Source: Amphibalanus amphitrite
Taxonomy: Eukaryota; Arthropoda; Thecostraca; Balanomorpha; Balanidae
Assembly (NCBI RefSeq): GCF_019059575.1
Contig: NW_024881668.1
Coordinates: forward strand, 512,501 to 576,500
Length of the DNA stretch: 64,000 nucleotides
Direction: 5' to 3'
The translations under genes were made by a program, and so were the position numbers. Under the pieces are notes generated by a model. It was given only the letters and a program-made list of their open reading frames with translations, did no database searches and was not told where the DNA came from. Below, piece after piece: positions 20,001 to 28,971 of the stretch; positions within the stretch are counted from its first letter, which is position 1; each line of letters begins with the position of its first letter.

Positions 20001-21985
20001 TGGAAACTAAATATCGATCGCGCTTATCGGGAAACAACAAAAACGGAACCAGCCAGGGAAATTGAGAGATTACCATTTTTGAACCAACTCAGATATTTGC
20101 ATTAGTGTGGTTCATGAGCAGAATAAAATGAAACACCAATCAATCCCCACGCCGTATTACTGGTTTGGTGTTAGAAAAGCCGGTGTCTGATTGACATTGC
20201 TGTCATGGATGAGAAAGTAGTCTTCAACATCTCTGTGATGCTGACACCCTCGATAACTAGTGACTCTTAACTTCTTGTGTTGTAATTAAACGCTAAACGG
20301 CCATTGAGTATTGACTGATGCACACGAACGGGTTTGCAGATTAAAAAGTGTCGGCGCGTGCACCACTACGTGAACGCCGGCGACTCGAGCTCCAGCAACT
20401 GGCTGCGGCTGGTCAACTGTGCCCGCTTCGAGCAGGAGCAGAACCTGATCGCCTTCCAGTACAAGGGCCAGATGTACTACAGGTAACGGTGAACGTGTCT
20501 AGCGCAGACCTTACCCTATAGAAACTTGTTCACTGCTTCTCACGGTAGCTGTCATTTATCTATACAGTTATCGGCCTCATATGGTCATTGTGTGCTGGTT
20601 TTTGGCAGGTCAGAAACAATTGTTAAGTATTGGAATATTACTCTGTTATAATAACAGCAGCTTAGCTGTACTGCTCTCTGATCTCCATGGTCGTCTTTGG
20701 TGATGTGCCAATTTTTATTGCGTTTTTTTATTGCGTTGTTACCCGTTTTGGCAGCAGTGATTTTATTCGATACGTGATTGTTAGCGTGAGTGCGCACAAG
20801 ATTCATCACTCGTCATTTTCTGACTCATAATTGCACCGTTTGTCATGGCCACAGGACGTACAAGCCGATTGTGAAGGGCTCCGAGCTGCTGGTCTACTAC
20901 GGAGACGCCTACGCCCGGGAGCTCAACATCAACGTACAGACGTTCAGGAAGGCTCCGGCCGCCGCCCCTCCGCCAGCAGCCTTCGTGTCAGGTGAACGAC
21001 CGAATATAGCATTTTCGGTAGAACAGATATATTACAAAATGCTTAGTAGTTGGCCAATCAGTAAAACACTTGAAAAACGTCATTTTTCCGCGAGACATGA
21101 CTGGCTGACTGCCATCCTCTAAGGCAGACTGACTAGAGCGACATCTATGTTACTGGCCGTCTCATCTAATAGATAAGTAGACAAGCGCAACTATGAGCTT
21201 CAACAAACTGCACATAAAGTCGCATGTTGATAGGTACGCACATACATCCATGTATGCTGGTTTGTGGTAATCAGTGACATTCGCCAGGTGGCTCCACGGT
21301 CCGCTGCGTCCACTGCGACTACGCCTGTCTGGGACAGGAGCGGCTGGACAGGCATGTGAAGACATGGCACGGTCACATCGGCAGGAACGGACGGCACAAG
21401 TGTGAGTGGTGCGAGTACTCTACAAACGATGTGTGTAAATTGAGTCGCCATCGCCTCACCCACACGGGAGAGCGGCCCCACCGCTGTGACGAGTGCGGCA
21501 GGACGTTTACTCAGCTCATTAGTCTGACCCGTCACCGCCGTACACACACCGGCCAGAGACCGTACGTGTGTGACGTCTGTGGGAAGGCGTTCACAGAGAA
21601 CGGTCACCTAACGACCCACAGACGGATCCACACCGGGGAGAAGGTACGTCAGTGTGAGCAGTGTGGGGCCGTGTTTAACGATCTGTCTAATTACACCACA
21701 CACATGCAGTCACACAACGGAGTGAAGCCGCACCGGTGCCAGGTGTGCCCGGCCCGGTTTGTTAAACAGGCGAACCTCACCACACACATGCGGACTCACA
21801 CGGGGGAGCGGCCGTACGGGTGCTCCTTCTGCCCGGCACGGTTCGCGGATCAGTCGGTCATGAGGAGACACGTCATCGCCCTGCACACACACGACTACCG
21901 ACACAGGTGTGGGCGGTGTGGTAAGGGATTTGTTAGACTCAATGAAATGAAGAAACACAGTGAGAGGTGCACGGTGACCAGCTGA
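7947..21985 (+). CDS. PRDM9-like: PRDM9-like histone methyltransferase (KRAB-SSXRD-SET-zinc finger), 11 exons
   Basis: Eleven exons join with consistent phase to 1956 nt (651 residues plus stop): 7947-8079, 17223-17461, 17768-17931, 18191-18267, 18771-18857, 19021-19097, 19428-19521, 19849-19955, 20340-20482, 20855-20991 and 21288-21985. Domain order is a KRAB-like segment (residues 1-44), an acidic DDGDDDWSP motif, SSXRD (about 204-234), a C2HC knuckle, SET/PR (about 290-405) and eight fingers (about 422-648). In vertebrates PRDM9 places H3K4me3 and H3K36me3 at sites bound by its fingers and so positions meiotic recombination; that this protein does the same is inference. SET residues NCAR, EQNLIAFQY and ELLVYYGDAY are kept, so activity is plausible. 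No frameshift or internal stop is seen. The finger array is diverse, unlike the tandem near-identical array of mammalian PRDM9. Confidence 0.9.
8160..8232. repeat. Imperfect palindrome in intron 1 of the PRDM9-like gene
   Basis: The arm CCGCGTAATTTGAATTAGAC with AAAGGCTCCTC meets GAGGAGCC..TTTGTCTCAGTCTAATTCAAAGTACGCGG. The arms are about 33 bases and centred near 8196. It lies about 80 bases behind the first exon and directly before a second, perfect palindrome. Confidence 0.75.
8238..8269. repeat. Perfect 32-bp palindrome
   Basis: The half-site GATGGCCTTGATTGGA is followed at once by its exact reverse complement, with no spacer (centre GGATCC). Function unknown; it may be the end of a small foldback element. 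Confidence 0.85.
8436..8665 (-). mobile_element. MITE-A copy (TTAA family), 3'-truncated
   Basis: It starts with AGGGACACTCCCACCTTAAC after a TTAA (8432-8435) and matches the reverse complement of the right half of the complete copy at 25597-26085. The similarity stops near GACTAAAAC at about 8665, followed by a T run, so the other end is missing. Confidence 0.75.
8690..9448. other. Intronic GC-rich stretch, no confirmed gene
   Basis: A GC-rich block (8940-9240) allows an open minus-strand frame of 156 codons (9346-8876). Its start (DLRETLDLDLNGYIRAVPKQ) looks less repetitive than its proline and arginine-rich remainder. I recognise no domain. It lies downstream of the minus-strand non-LTR element and may be part of its 3' region or of another element. 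Confidence 0.3.
9449..12255 (-). mobile_element. Non-LTR retrotransposon (NLR-B), 5'-truncated, RT and RNase H frame open
   Basis: A single open frame runs from the linker between endonuclease and reverse transcriptase through RT, RNase H and a C-terminal zinc motif to a stop at 9449. RT landmarks are GFRSHHSTADNIARL, NGVPQG-like HGVPQGSVLSPTLF and the catalytic FADDLVLW. RNase H has FFTDGSAHSN and WIPGHSGIEGN. The apurinic-type endonuclease is missing. The frame formally extends to 12301, but its first residues (RAKQRIPPRV) are encoded by an adjacent MITE-A fragment, so the true 5' truncation is near 12250. Elements with this order belong to the I/Jockey/R1 group. It sits in intron 1 of the PRDM9-like gene, in antisense. 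Confidence 0.88.
12387..14660. mobile_element. Long-inverted-repeat DNA element with TAAT duplication
   Basis: It begins GGGGCATTCCACGTCAAATC and ends with the exact reverse complement. TAAT is repeated at 12383-12386 and 14661-14664 and is present once in intact MITE-A copies. Beyond the ends, diverged inverted similarity continues inwards for many hundred bases (for example the CACGTCACCTT.GATT block at about 13213 and 14314, and GTGAAAAAATT.GAGTGGG at about 13276 and 14250). No transposase is seen, so it is non-autonomous. The superfamily is not assigned. Confidence 0.8.
12715..13181 (+). mobile_element. MITE-A, complete copy nested in the TAAT element
   Basis: The copy is 467 bp with ends AGCGACCCTCCCACCTTC and TTAAGGTGGGAGGGTCCCT, flanked by TTAA (12711-12714, 13182-13185). 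Together with its surroundings it makes MITE-A inside a TAAT element inside MITE-A. TTAA duplications and these ends suggest a piggyBac or Kolobok-type family; no transposase is present. Confidence 0.85.
15246..15352. repeat. GC-rich palindromic element
   Basis: CTGTTCATGAA..GCGGTCGCTGCGGCCG at the left is mirrored by CGGCCGCAGCAGCGTTCCATGAACAG at the right, about 107 bp in total. A second, related structure starts near 15490 (GCGGTCGCTGG..GCGGCCGCAG) and closes near 16833 (GCGGCCGCAGCGACCGCC..GTTCATGAACATG). That second copy is split by the hAT-like element. Confidence 0.6.
15569..16739. mobile_element. hAT-like non-autonomous element with GGAGCC arms
   Basis: The element begins CAGGGATGCGGAGCCG and ends CGGCTCCGCATCCCTG. 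The 8-bp sequence CTTCATAC stands directly on both sides (15561-15568 and 16740-16747), an exact target-site duplication of hAT size. Terminal CAGGG also fits hAT. Both subterminal regions are filled with GGAGCC hexamers (15576-15712 and 16575-16720). The middle part holds C runs and a stretch with no convincing coding sequence, so a transposase must come from elsewhere. It is inserted in intron 1 of the PRDM9-like gene. Confidence 0.9.
17223..17461 (+). CDS. PRDM9-like exon 2: proline-rich linker with DDGDDDWSP motif
   Basis: The acceptor CCCCACACAG ends at 17222 and the donor is GAG|GTTGGT. The exon opens with IAGQPPSFM, then a polyproline run, then ARSADDGDDDWSPSR. The acidic patch ending W-S/T-P is a conserved element between KRAB and SSXRD in PRDM9 proteins. 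The following basic stretch (RRSRSTVRRGAAKSK) could serve as a nuclear signal. The donor lacks a strong consensus at +4 to +6. Confidence 0.8.
17768..17931 (+). CDS. PRDM9-like exon 3: charged linker
   Basis: The acceptor is TATATTTCAG and the donor CAA|GTAAGT is strong. The frame that keeps phase reads TAPAASSTVSGDVQSQERRR and ends in YDFIGFTLEDQFK. A longer open frame in another phase over the same bases is a shadow. No known domain is recognised. Confidence 0.75.
18191..18267 (+). CDS. PRDM9-like exon 4: linker
   Basis: The acceptor is GGTTTGACAG and the donor GAAG|GTAATG. It completes the split Lys codon and reads ARHAVDTKAELLWNHIIAEF, a helix-prone segment of unknown function. It is kept because phase matches on both sides (2 in, 1 out). 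Confidence 0.72.
18771..18857 (+). CDS. PRDM9-like exon 5: SSXRD motif
   Basis: The acceptor is ATTCCACAG and the donor ATCT|GTGAGT. The residues REVFKRRRNTVNYREEEDLD then DDDYI match the SSXRD pattern of PRDM9: basic R-x-R, V-x-Y, an acidic run and DDDY. SSXRD is a repressor-type segment also found in SSX proteins. It leads directly into the zinc knuckle of the next exon. Confidence 0.85.
19021..19097 (+). CDS. PRDM9-like exon 6: zinc knuckle before SET
   Basis: The acceptor is GTTGTTCCAG and the donor AAG|GTACGG. FCDECDREWEGDCPVHGPL carries the C-x2-C-x7-C-x3-H spacing of the zinc knuckle that precedes the SET domain in PRDM9. Both exon ends fit the phase of their neighbours. Confidence 0.87.
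19428..19521 (+). CDS. PRDM9-like exon 7: pre-SET linker
   Basis: The acceptor is CACTGCACAG and the donor CACTG|GTAACA. It reads VPFDIGDPERDIKTRPEFLN and ends SKIPGANTG, leading into the G-I/V-W-T start of the SET domain. The segment corresponds to the linker between knuckle and SET in PRDM9. Confidence 0.83.
19849..19955 (+). CDS. PRDM9-like exon 8: first part of SET
   Basis: The acceptor GGCACACAG is preceded by a C run (about 19816-19832) that serves as the polypyrimidine tract. The donor is GAG|GTGAGA. It reads GIWTEKDLPARLRFGPYEG, the start of a PR/SET domain, and ends GYSWE, both well conserved in PRDM9. Confidence 0.9.
20340..20482 (+). CDS. PRDM9-like exon 9: SET core
   Basis: The acceptor is GGGTTTGCAG and the donor CAG|GTAACG. 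It contains HHYVNAGDSSSSNWLRLVNC followed by AR and EQNLIAFQYKGQMYYR. The NCAR motif and the EQNL-x-AFQY segment line the cofactor and substrate pockets in PRDM-type SET domains. No key position looks replaced. Confidence 0.92.
20855..20991 (+). CDS. PRDM9-like exon 10: end of SET with catalytic tyrosine
   Basis: The acceptor is TGGCCACAG and the donor TCAG|GTGAAC. It reads TYKPIVKGSELLVYYGDAYA then REL. The ELLV-[WY]-Y-G motif holds the tyrosine that PRDM9 needs for methyl transfer. An alanine and proline-rich tail links to the finger exon. Confidence 0.92.
21288..21985 (+). CDS. PRDM9-like exon 11: zinc-finger array
   Basis: The acceptor is ATTCGCCAG and the TGA is at 21983-21985. Eight fingers follow each other: CVHCDYA.., CEWCEYS.., CDECGRTF.., CDVCGKAF.., CEQCGAVF.., CQVCPARF.., CSFCPARF.. 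and a last C2HC-type finger ending HSERC. Linkers are TGERPH, TGQRPY, TGEKVR, NGVKPH and TGERPY, typical of DNA-binding arrays. The presumed base-contact residues (-1, 2, 3, 6) differ in every finger. All fingers lie in one exon, as in vertebrate PRDM9, but they are not a fresh tandem minisatellite. Confidence 0.95.
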
Positions 21986-23478
21986 TGTGTGTGTAGCTGT
22001 GCAGGCGGGGTGGTTGTTACGAGCCTATTGTGATTTTATATTGCATGCTATTGCCGGCGGATCAACTTATCGCGACAATGTGACTGTTGGCTGTGATCGT
22101 TGATTAAGGGCGTTGGTGCATGTCGCTTGATCAATTTTGGATTTAGTCGCACGCACACGACTCGATGACATTGCGCTACGTTATTGAGTCATCTTGTGAT
22201 TAGTTTTATTCATCGTATTACTGGACCCTATCGATAAATGGCTCGCTCATACTGCAATGGTATGTCTCATGGAGCGTTGTGTTGATGTTTTACGGTTTCG
22301 TCCGTTCAATATATTTGGTGTTACCACATCTCGGCTATTTCAAACATGCCGTTCACATACCATTGGCTGTGGTAAAACAGTCTATCCTACACAGTCTCTC
22401 TATATACGGCTGGACAGCCGTGGTGCACAGTGCCGGTGCATTACCGTCCGGCCGTTCGTGGTGACCTGTCTCGGTGCACCATGCCGGCGCCACACCACCC
22501 GCGGCACTGTAGTCTGTGTGTGTGGTCATACCGCCAACACAGAGACGGGTTATATCACGGGAGATCCGGGTCCTGACGATGGGCTGTGGTTTACACTGAC
22601 GAGGAAAATGGAACAGTCGATTAAGACTCTGTGGTGGCCGTGATTACATCGAGCTCATAATATTGGTGTGAACAGAAAAATCAACAATTAACTTCAGACA
22701 ATTGTTTTGGCTACATCGCCGCACAACATTACAAGCCTTGAGTGTTCTAAAGATTGATAATTAGTTGATGGAAGTCCACCGGTTGACCTTAGTTAGTCAT
22801 GGGGGTCAGATATGGCTAGGGGTGACCAGCTTTATCACCAAGACACTGCGTAGATAGGGGTGGGGGCATGACAAAGATAGTATATGAATCCGCAGGATAT
22901 CTGTATCCATCCGTATCCTTTCCACTGCTCAGATATTATCGTTCGGACGTAGTGGAAAGGATACGGAAGGATATCTGTATCCATCCGTATCCTTTCCACT
23001 GCTCAGATATTATCGTTCGGACTGACGGACAATGAACTGACAATGCACACTGCGAGTTGCACCAATCGGTGTTCAACTCTATTACCCATGCCTCCTACTG
23101 TCCTCTCATCCCATGTAGCTGAAATACCCTCATTGTCAATGGACCGATAGGGCCTAACGTACTAAAATGTTAACAGGCGCAAGGCTCTGACCATTCCCTA
23201 GATGTCCCCTGTCCACTTTGCGATAGAGGTGTTTTTGGAATTTGAAGTGGGGATATGCCCCTGCGGCGTCCAAGAGTGCCCTTCTGGATCCGCCAGTCTG
23301 TGTGCCACTGCGCGATTTATTCCTTATTTTGTTTTGGTTTTTCCCCTGGGCCCCGGTCAGCGTCGGGACATACAGCTATGCTACATAGAGCTACATAGCA
23401 ACGTCGAGACATAGCTCGGTCCCTGCAGTAAAGCTCTGAGGTAGTGAAGTAATCTTGGCTTGGTCCTGCCCTGGTTTG
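21986..23478. other. Downstream region of the PRDM9-like gene
   Basis: It should contain the 3' untranslated region. No further exon is recognised. A 55-bp direct repeat lies at 22894-23022. The short open frames are without motifs. Confidence 0.5.
22894..23022. repeat. 55-bp direct repeat around an inverted 19-mer
   Basis: Two identical 55-bp copies (22894-22948, 22968-23022), each starting AGGATATCTG and ending GTTCGGAC, are separated by 19 bases. The spacer is the reverse complement of the TCCGTATCCTTTCCACT core inside each copy. The unit can therefore fold in two alternative ways. Confidence 0.85.
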
Positions 23479-23586
23479 AGCGGTAGCTGACGTCCATATG
23501 AGCGGTAGTTGACGTCCATATGAGCGGTAGCTGACGTCCATATGAGCGGTAGCTGACGTCCATATGAGCGGTAGTTGACGTCCATG
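23479..23586. repeat. 22-bp minisatellite
   Basis: Five copies of AGCGGTAGCTGACGTCCATATG, two of them with GTT for GCT. The array begins exactly where the reverse transcriptase frame of the neighbouring element stops matching its family, after GFRPRHSTET. Confidence 0.85.
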
Positions 23587-25221
23587 GTTTCCGTGGAGTG
23601 CCGGGGGCGGAAGCCGTGCTGGGAGGATGCCAGAAGGTGATTATGGGAGAGGTAGGCGTAGAGCTGCTGATGGACAATGCGTTCAACTACTTTAATGATT
23701 ACAGGAACTAGGGAAATGGGTCGGAAGTTTGCGGGGTCTGAAGGGTTACCGGACTTGAACAGAGGGTGAACTATGGAATATTTCCATGAATCGGGGATGT
23801 CAGATCGGATTAAGCAGGTATTGATAATATGCAAGATGACACCACCAATAGCGGGGAATCCGAATTTCAGCATGCGGACACAGACGTTGTCGGAGCCGCA
23901 GGCACTCGAGTTACGCAAGCTGAAAATAATCCGCTCGAGCTCCCCCAGTGTTATCTCACGAAGCTGAAAACTGCATGCGCCGACACGGGTGAGACGCACA
24001 TCCAAATCGGTGGGAGTGTTTTGGGCTCCGATCTCGTCAGCGACATGAGGACCGACAGATGCAAAAAATGAATTTAAATCATCGGCAGATAGATCGGGCT
24101 GGACGTCTGGGCCGTCCTTCTTCGCGGCTACCACTGACCTGATGCATTGCCAAACTTTGTTGGGGCCCCGCTCTCCAATTTCCCTCCGTATCTCTATTCG
24201 CCTGTCTCGACGCACTGCCGCCCGGACTGAGCGGTTAGGTCTCTATATTCGCTCGAGTTGCGGCCTAGATGGCGAAGCGCAGCGCGACGTTGAGACATGA
24301 GGTTCCGGGTGGCGGCGGAGACGGGAGGAGCGGTCGGGTTACGGATAGACACACGCTTCATTGGGGCATGGACATCAAAAACAGGCACGAAGAACGACAA
24401 GAAAGCATGCCACTTGTCACTGACGGTTTCGGCAGAGAAAACATAATCCCAGTCGACATCGAGTAAGTCGTGATACAGTGCAGGGTGATCTAGGCGCTTA
24501 AAAGAGCGAGATGAGATAACGGCGGGCTTTTGACGCGCTTTCGGCACATTGACAATGACGTCGATGGTTTTGTGGGGACTGAAGTGACAATAACGCTGGT
24601 GTCACACACAAGTTCGCGATTGTTAACAATACATACATCCAATAGAGAGCCGGAGGTAAAACTTGGATTGTTACTAATTGATCTAAAGAATAATTCGATA
24701 AGAAGCTGATCAGATGTTGAGACGCGCGGAAACTCGGCCCCTTCAATAGGTCACAGTTGAGGTCCCCGCAGAGAACGAACGGAACTCTGGGGTAATCAAT
24801 GAGGACCCGCTGCAGCTGGGCCTCGAGGTCCGTGAAGTCGGCGAGCAGGGTAGCCTCAGAGTGTCGGGGTGGCCGATAAATGGAGCAGATGATTATCTGT
24901 TGGCCCTTGTCCAGCTTCAGCAGCGCCCACTGCGTCTCCAGCTTGCTCTCGGAGCTCCCGCTGCCGGGGATCTTCAGTGTCATTGACGTCAAACTGTTTT
25001 TAGTGATGATGGCTACGCCGCCATAACCGCAGCCACCTGGGCGGTCCACACGACTGAGCGAGTAGCCAGGAATGACCAGGAGGCGTTTCGGGGTAGACGG
25101 ACGTAGCCAGTGTTATTCGTATCATTAGGTAGTAGGACGTGCTGTGTGTTATTCGAGTGGTCAATTGAAGCAATTTGTTCTTCAAGGGCGCTGTGTTTTC
25201 TTTCTCAGTGCGGAAAGCCAA
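23587..25221 (-). mobile_element. Non-LTR retrotransposon remnant (NLR-D) with frameshifts
   Basis: Reading leftwards, endonuclease-like residues appear first (GGCGYGGVAIITKN, IICSIYRPPRH, VPFVLCGDLNCDLL; about 25049-24600). A linker follows (24547-24216), then the start of reverse transcriptase (SACGSDNVCVRMLKF, IVHPLFKSGNPSDPANFRPI, SSQHGFRPRHST; 24215-23590). At least two frame changes break it, and the palm with the catalytic aspartates is missing because the frame runs into the minisatellite. It is a different lineage from the I/Jockey-like copies in this window, closer in motif to CR1/RTE-type elements. It is a pseudogene. Confidence 0.8.
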
Positions 25222-25277
25222 AACAATGGGTAAATCTTTACTTAACTGTTACTTAACTGTTGTTTTACCATGCTGTT

Positions 25278-25543
25278 ATACCGTACGTAGCGCTCACCAA
25301 GAGTATTCACACTTCCACCCGCTAGATGGCAGTAGACGCGTCGCCTGAATGGTATACTGCACCGCAGCGCTCGCCAAGAGTATTTTCACCTCCACCCGCT
25401 AGATGGCAGTAGACACGTCGCCTGAATGGTATACTGTACCGCAGCGCTCACCAAGAGTGTTTACACCTCCGCCCGCTAGATGTCGGTAGACGTCGTCGCC
25501 TGAATGGCAAGATTACTTTCAAGATTACTTTCCTGAATGGTAT
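25278..25543. repeat. 77/78-bp satellite, left block
   Basis: Three copies of a unit containing GCGCTCACCAAGAGTATTTT, CCGCTAGATGGCAGTAGACG and GTCGCCTGAATGGTATACTG. The same unit continues at 30425, on the other side of a mariner-type insertion. Confidence 0.85.
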
Positions 25544-25596
25544 ACAGGGTATCCGGAAAGTCCTGGCGCTTTTCAAGTTTTTTTTTTTTTTACTAA

Positions 25597-26085
25597 AGGA
25601 ACCCTCCCACCTTCAAAAAAGTTTATGAATTGGCATGAAAGTGATGTCGCTCGGTTTAGAAAGAGCGAAAACGAATATGTACCAAATTTCACCGAAAAAT
25701 ATTCACCGGTTTTCAAGATATTAGACTTTTACTTTTGTTTACTTTTTGGGATCTCCGCTGTTCCTAGCGACTTTATTTGGAAGCAATAGTTTGGCAGCTG
25801 AAAGTGCGGCACTTGTTGCGCGCAAAGCAGCATATACCATCGCGTGCTACAAAACGTTTTAGTCAAACATTTAAAAATCGTTAGATATCTGCGCTGACGT
25901 CACACATTCAGAGGGGTATTCCTATGCATTAGCCCCTCTGAATCAAAATGCTGCAATTTTGAAATTCAATATTTCCGACTTAAGGCATTTCTCGATGCTG
26001 TGAGTGCCGAAACCGGTAATTGTGCGCCAGGGACCCCATTTTGGCTATCTCAACTCAAACCTAATGTTAAGGTGGGAGGGTCCCT
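25597..26085 (+). mobile_element. MITE-A, best complete copy
   Basis: The copy is 489 bp, from AGGAACCCTCCCACCTTC to TTAAGGTGGGAGGGTCCCT. TTAA stands at the right (26086-26089) and a one-base variant CTAA at the left (25593-25596). It has no coding sequence. The central part with CTTTTACTTTTGTTTACTTT and GCGCGCAAAGCAGCATATACC is shared with the copies at 12255-14787 and 12715-13181. Confidence 0.88.
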
Positions 26086-26530
26086 TTAATGCCTTTGGTC
26101 CATAGATACTCAACAATAGAACAAAACAGTGACCAGGAACACCAAGCCATATGCTTCTGTTAAGTGCCCATTCATTGTAACCACCGTCTGTGCCGGCGAC
26201 GGCCTCGACGCAAGGGCGGAAACGCCAGCGGGTTTTGACGATGCAGGACATTTTCTGTCCTCCCATGCTGTCATGATGCGAGTCCTCAGCGACCATAGAG
26301 ATCTTATATACATAGAGATGACACGCCTATGTTAAAGCACTTGATTTCGTGGCGATTCAGTGGGTCTTTTTAAGCAAGGTTTTCTGGGGTGCCATGGCCC
26401 GTGACTTGCATTTTGTAAGGATTCGGTCAAGGAGATTGTGTTCACATCCGCTTATTTTTAAGTACAGTTTTTCTTTTTTGTCTAGCTGTGACGCTTTCGA
26501 GCGTTATTTTTGAAATGAAATTAGGCATGA

Positions 26531-26853
26531 TAATAATATAAGAATAACCAGTAACCTCATAATATAAATCAGAGATAGGAGCAAAAAATTATACTTAAAA
26601 TTATCGAATATTTCGCTCCTGGAGCTTCGTCAGCGATAATTACAGAAAAACATACACGTTTTTCTGTAATTATCGCTATACGTTAAAAACATATCGCAAA
26701 AAACATATACGTTTTTCTGCAAAACGTATATGTTTTTCTGTAGTTATCGCTGACGAAGCTCCAGGAGCGAAATATTCGATAATTTTAAATACAACTTTTT
26801 GGCTCCTATCTCTGATTTATATTATGAGGTTACTGGTTATTCTTATACTATTA
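26531..26853. repeat. Large palindrome (foldback)
   Basis: The left arm from TAATAATATAAGAATAACC through CAGAGATAGGAGC and TCGCTCCTGGAGCTTCGTCA is mirrored on the right with few changes. The centre near 26690 has repeated ATATACGTTTTTCTG motifs. The full arms could form a hairpin of about 150 bp. Confidence 0.85.
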
Positions 26854-26952
26854 TTATTCATCATGAGCCTCAAGCAGAGTTTCAGCTTTTTAAGAAATTA
26901 GGCACGTTTTAACCTTATGCTCGTATCAGGTACTGCATGTACCTATCATTAA

Positions 26953-28166
26953 CACTCGCCGTCCGACGGGGGGGGGGGGAGGCGGGTGCCGCCTCCCTAT
27001 AGGGTTTTTCACGATAGCTCCGAACACGCAGGCGATAGAGAGCTGAAACTTGGCATACCTGACCTTTGATCCAAGCCGCATCTTGTGACACCAACCGCAT
27101 TTTCAGGTCAGGTCAGGTCACTGACCTGTGACGTCATAAGTGAACCTCTGCACAGTCCTCAGATGTCGCAATTTCGCAACGCCGTCAGTGCCAGAGAAAC
27201 TTTCACAGGGAGATGAAACTTACAGGATGTAGTATCATCCAGAGGTCTCACAACTTATACATATATCTCGGATTTTCCCTAAAAATCACATGAGGTCAGG
27301 TCGGCCACGTGACCTCACCATTAGGTATAAGTCAATGGGGAAAAATGAAAACTGCTATGTTAGCGCCGAGAACTATCTCAAACTGTCTCCAGCACATGGA
27401 ATCGTGATTTCTTGCACGCCTTGCAAGGTTCGATGCTTCACTTTTGCATTGTTGACATTGCGTGGCGTCATTTATGGTCACTTGGGTCATTGATTAAAGA
27501 AAGCGCGGTTTTGAGGCTCATGATTACATACCTATATAACTGCAATGAAAACCGTAAAACGGTTTGATAAAAGTCAGTTTGTCAGTTTGGCCAACATGTC
27601 TTATTTTCTTGGCCCTATTTTGAATATAATTATTAGCATGAGGCTTACGGTTTTCATTGCAGTTATATGCTCGGGTCATTAGAGTTTTTCATCAATAACT
27701 CCCCATCAAATTGAGTTAGCGAGTCGGGAAAGCCACCAATAAACTCAGGAAGACCTGCCGATTCGAGTAATATGTAACATGACCTCTTTCAACCAGCTTC
27801 GTGATCTAGGGGAGCTGACCTGCCCTTGACCCGAGGTCAACACCTCAAGTTGACCTCACCCGAACAAGAAGTGTACCATTCGACGCGCCTGAGCGAGGCG
27901 AAGACGATGATGCCAAAATCGCGGCTCTCCGACCGTTTTTTTTTTTGCGAAGTCATGAAAAACTGAACCCTGGCCCTTGGTCACTTGACCTGACCTCATG
28001 AGACCTTAAAATCGGGTACCAGTCCCTGCGTCTTGTAACGGCGCACACGCTTGTTTTTTCCGCGACGCTCTAGCTTCATCAGGGGCGAAACGGCGAGGGA
28101 AATCGTACCAACCCCCCCCCCCCCCCGGCCGGCGCGTATGTAGAAAACCAATAGGTCCGGCGAGGG
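26953..28166. mobile_element. TTAA element rich in AGGTCA half-sites, copy 1
   Basis: The ends CACTCGCCG..CGACGGGGG and CCGGCGAGGG are flanked by TTAA (26949-26952, 28167-28170). By eye it holds about 13 AGGTCA/TGACCT half-sites, including three in direct tandem near 27105 next to a TGACGTCA-type site. It is the same family as the element at 61475-62467 by ends, G run and content. No coding sequence. A small inner inverted repeat (27530-27670, CTGCAATGAAAACCGTAA) may be a further insertion. Confidence 0.7.
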
Positions 28167-28971
28167 TTAATGTATCATTGAATGGGAACATGCAACATAT
28201 GTATATTTGAGCTTGCACCGTGCTCAGAAAGGTTCAGAACAGCCGTTTTCACGACGGTTGACCGAAAGCGCCAAACTTGACCAAATCTCAAGGAACCTAC
28301 CCTGAAAATTCCATGAACCTGACCCAAATGACCTTAGACCTGTAACCTTTTTTTTGGGGGGGGACCATGTCCGGGGGGCCATAAAACATGCATCGCACAA
28401 CCCTAGTAAATAGTAAAGTTGGTTCATGTGCTGACCCTTGGTGACCTGACCTGTGACCTGACATGGTATTATCAGTGACCTCTAATAGCAACATATATAC
28501 TAGGCAACGTACGCCCTATTTTTAACGTACGCGAAACATTTTATCTTTGACCTGACCTGTGACGTCATCGGTGACCCCGAGGTCAATGAAATTGGAGTTC
28601 CGCCGAGAAATTTGACAGGGCTATCGAACATCGTTTGAATGTTACGGATCCGTCCAGTAGTTTCGGAAATACGGGAGGGGGCAAAAAATGCCCCCCCCCC
28701 CACCGCGCGGAAGGTGGCCGGGAGGTCCACCGCCTGCCGGGTTGATGAGAGCCTGAATGAGAGAGAATGTTTTTAGGCGAGCTTTTAAGGAATTCAATAA
28801 AAACACAAAATGAAATCATGCTACAAATTTCATTGCTTACCTCAGGAATGAAATCAGCCAGGAAAGAACAGCAATATTTTTAACCAGTAAAACGCCTTTT
28901 GGGGCGACCAACGGAGCGAGCGAGAGGGTGGGCCTTGGACAAGCGAATTTGCAAGGGACACCTCCAACTAA

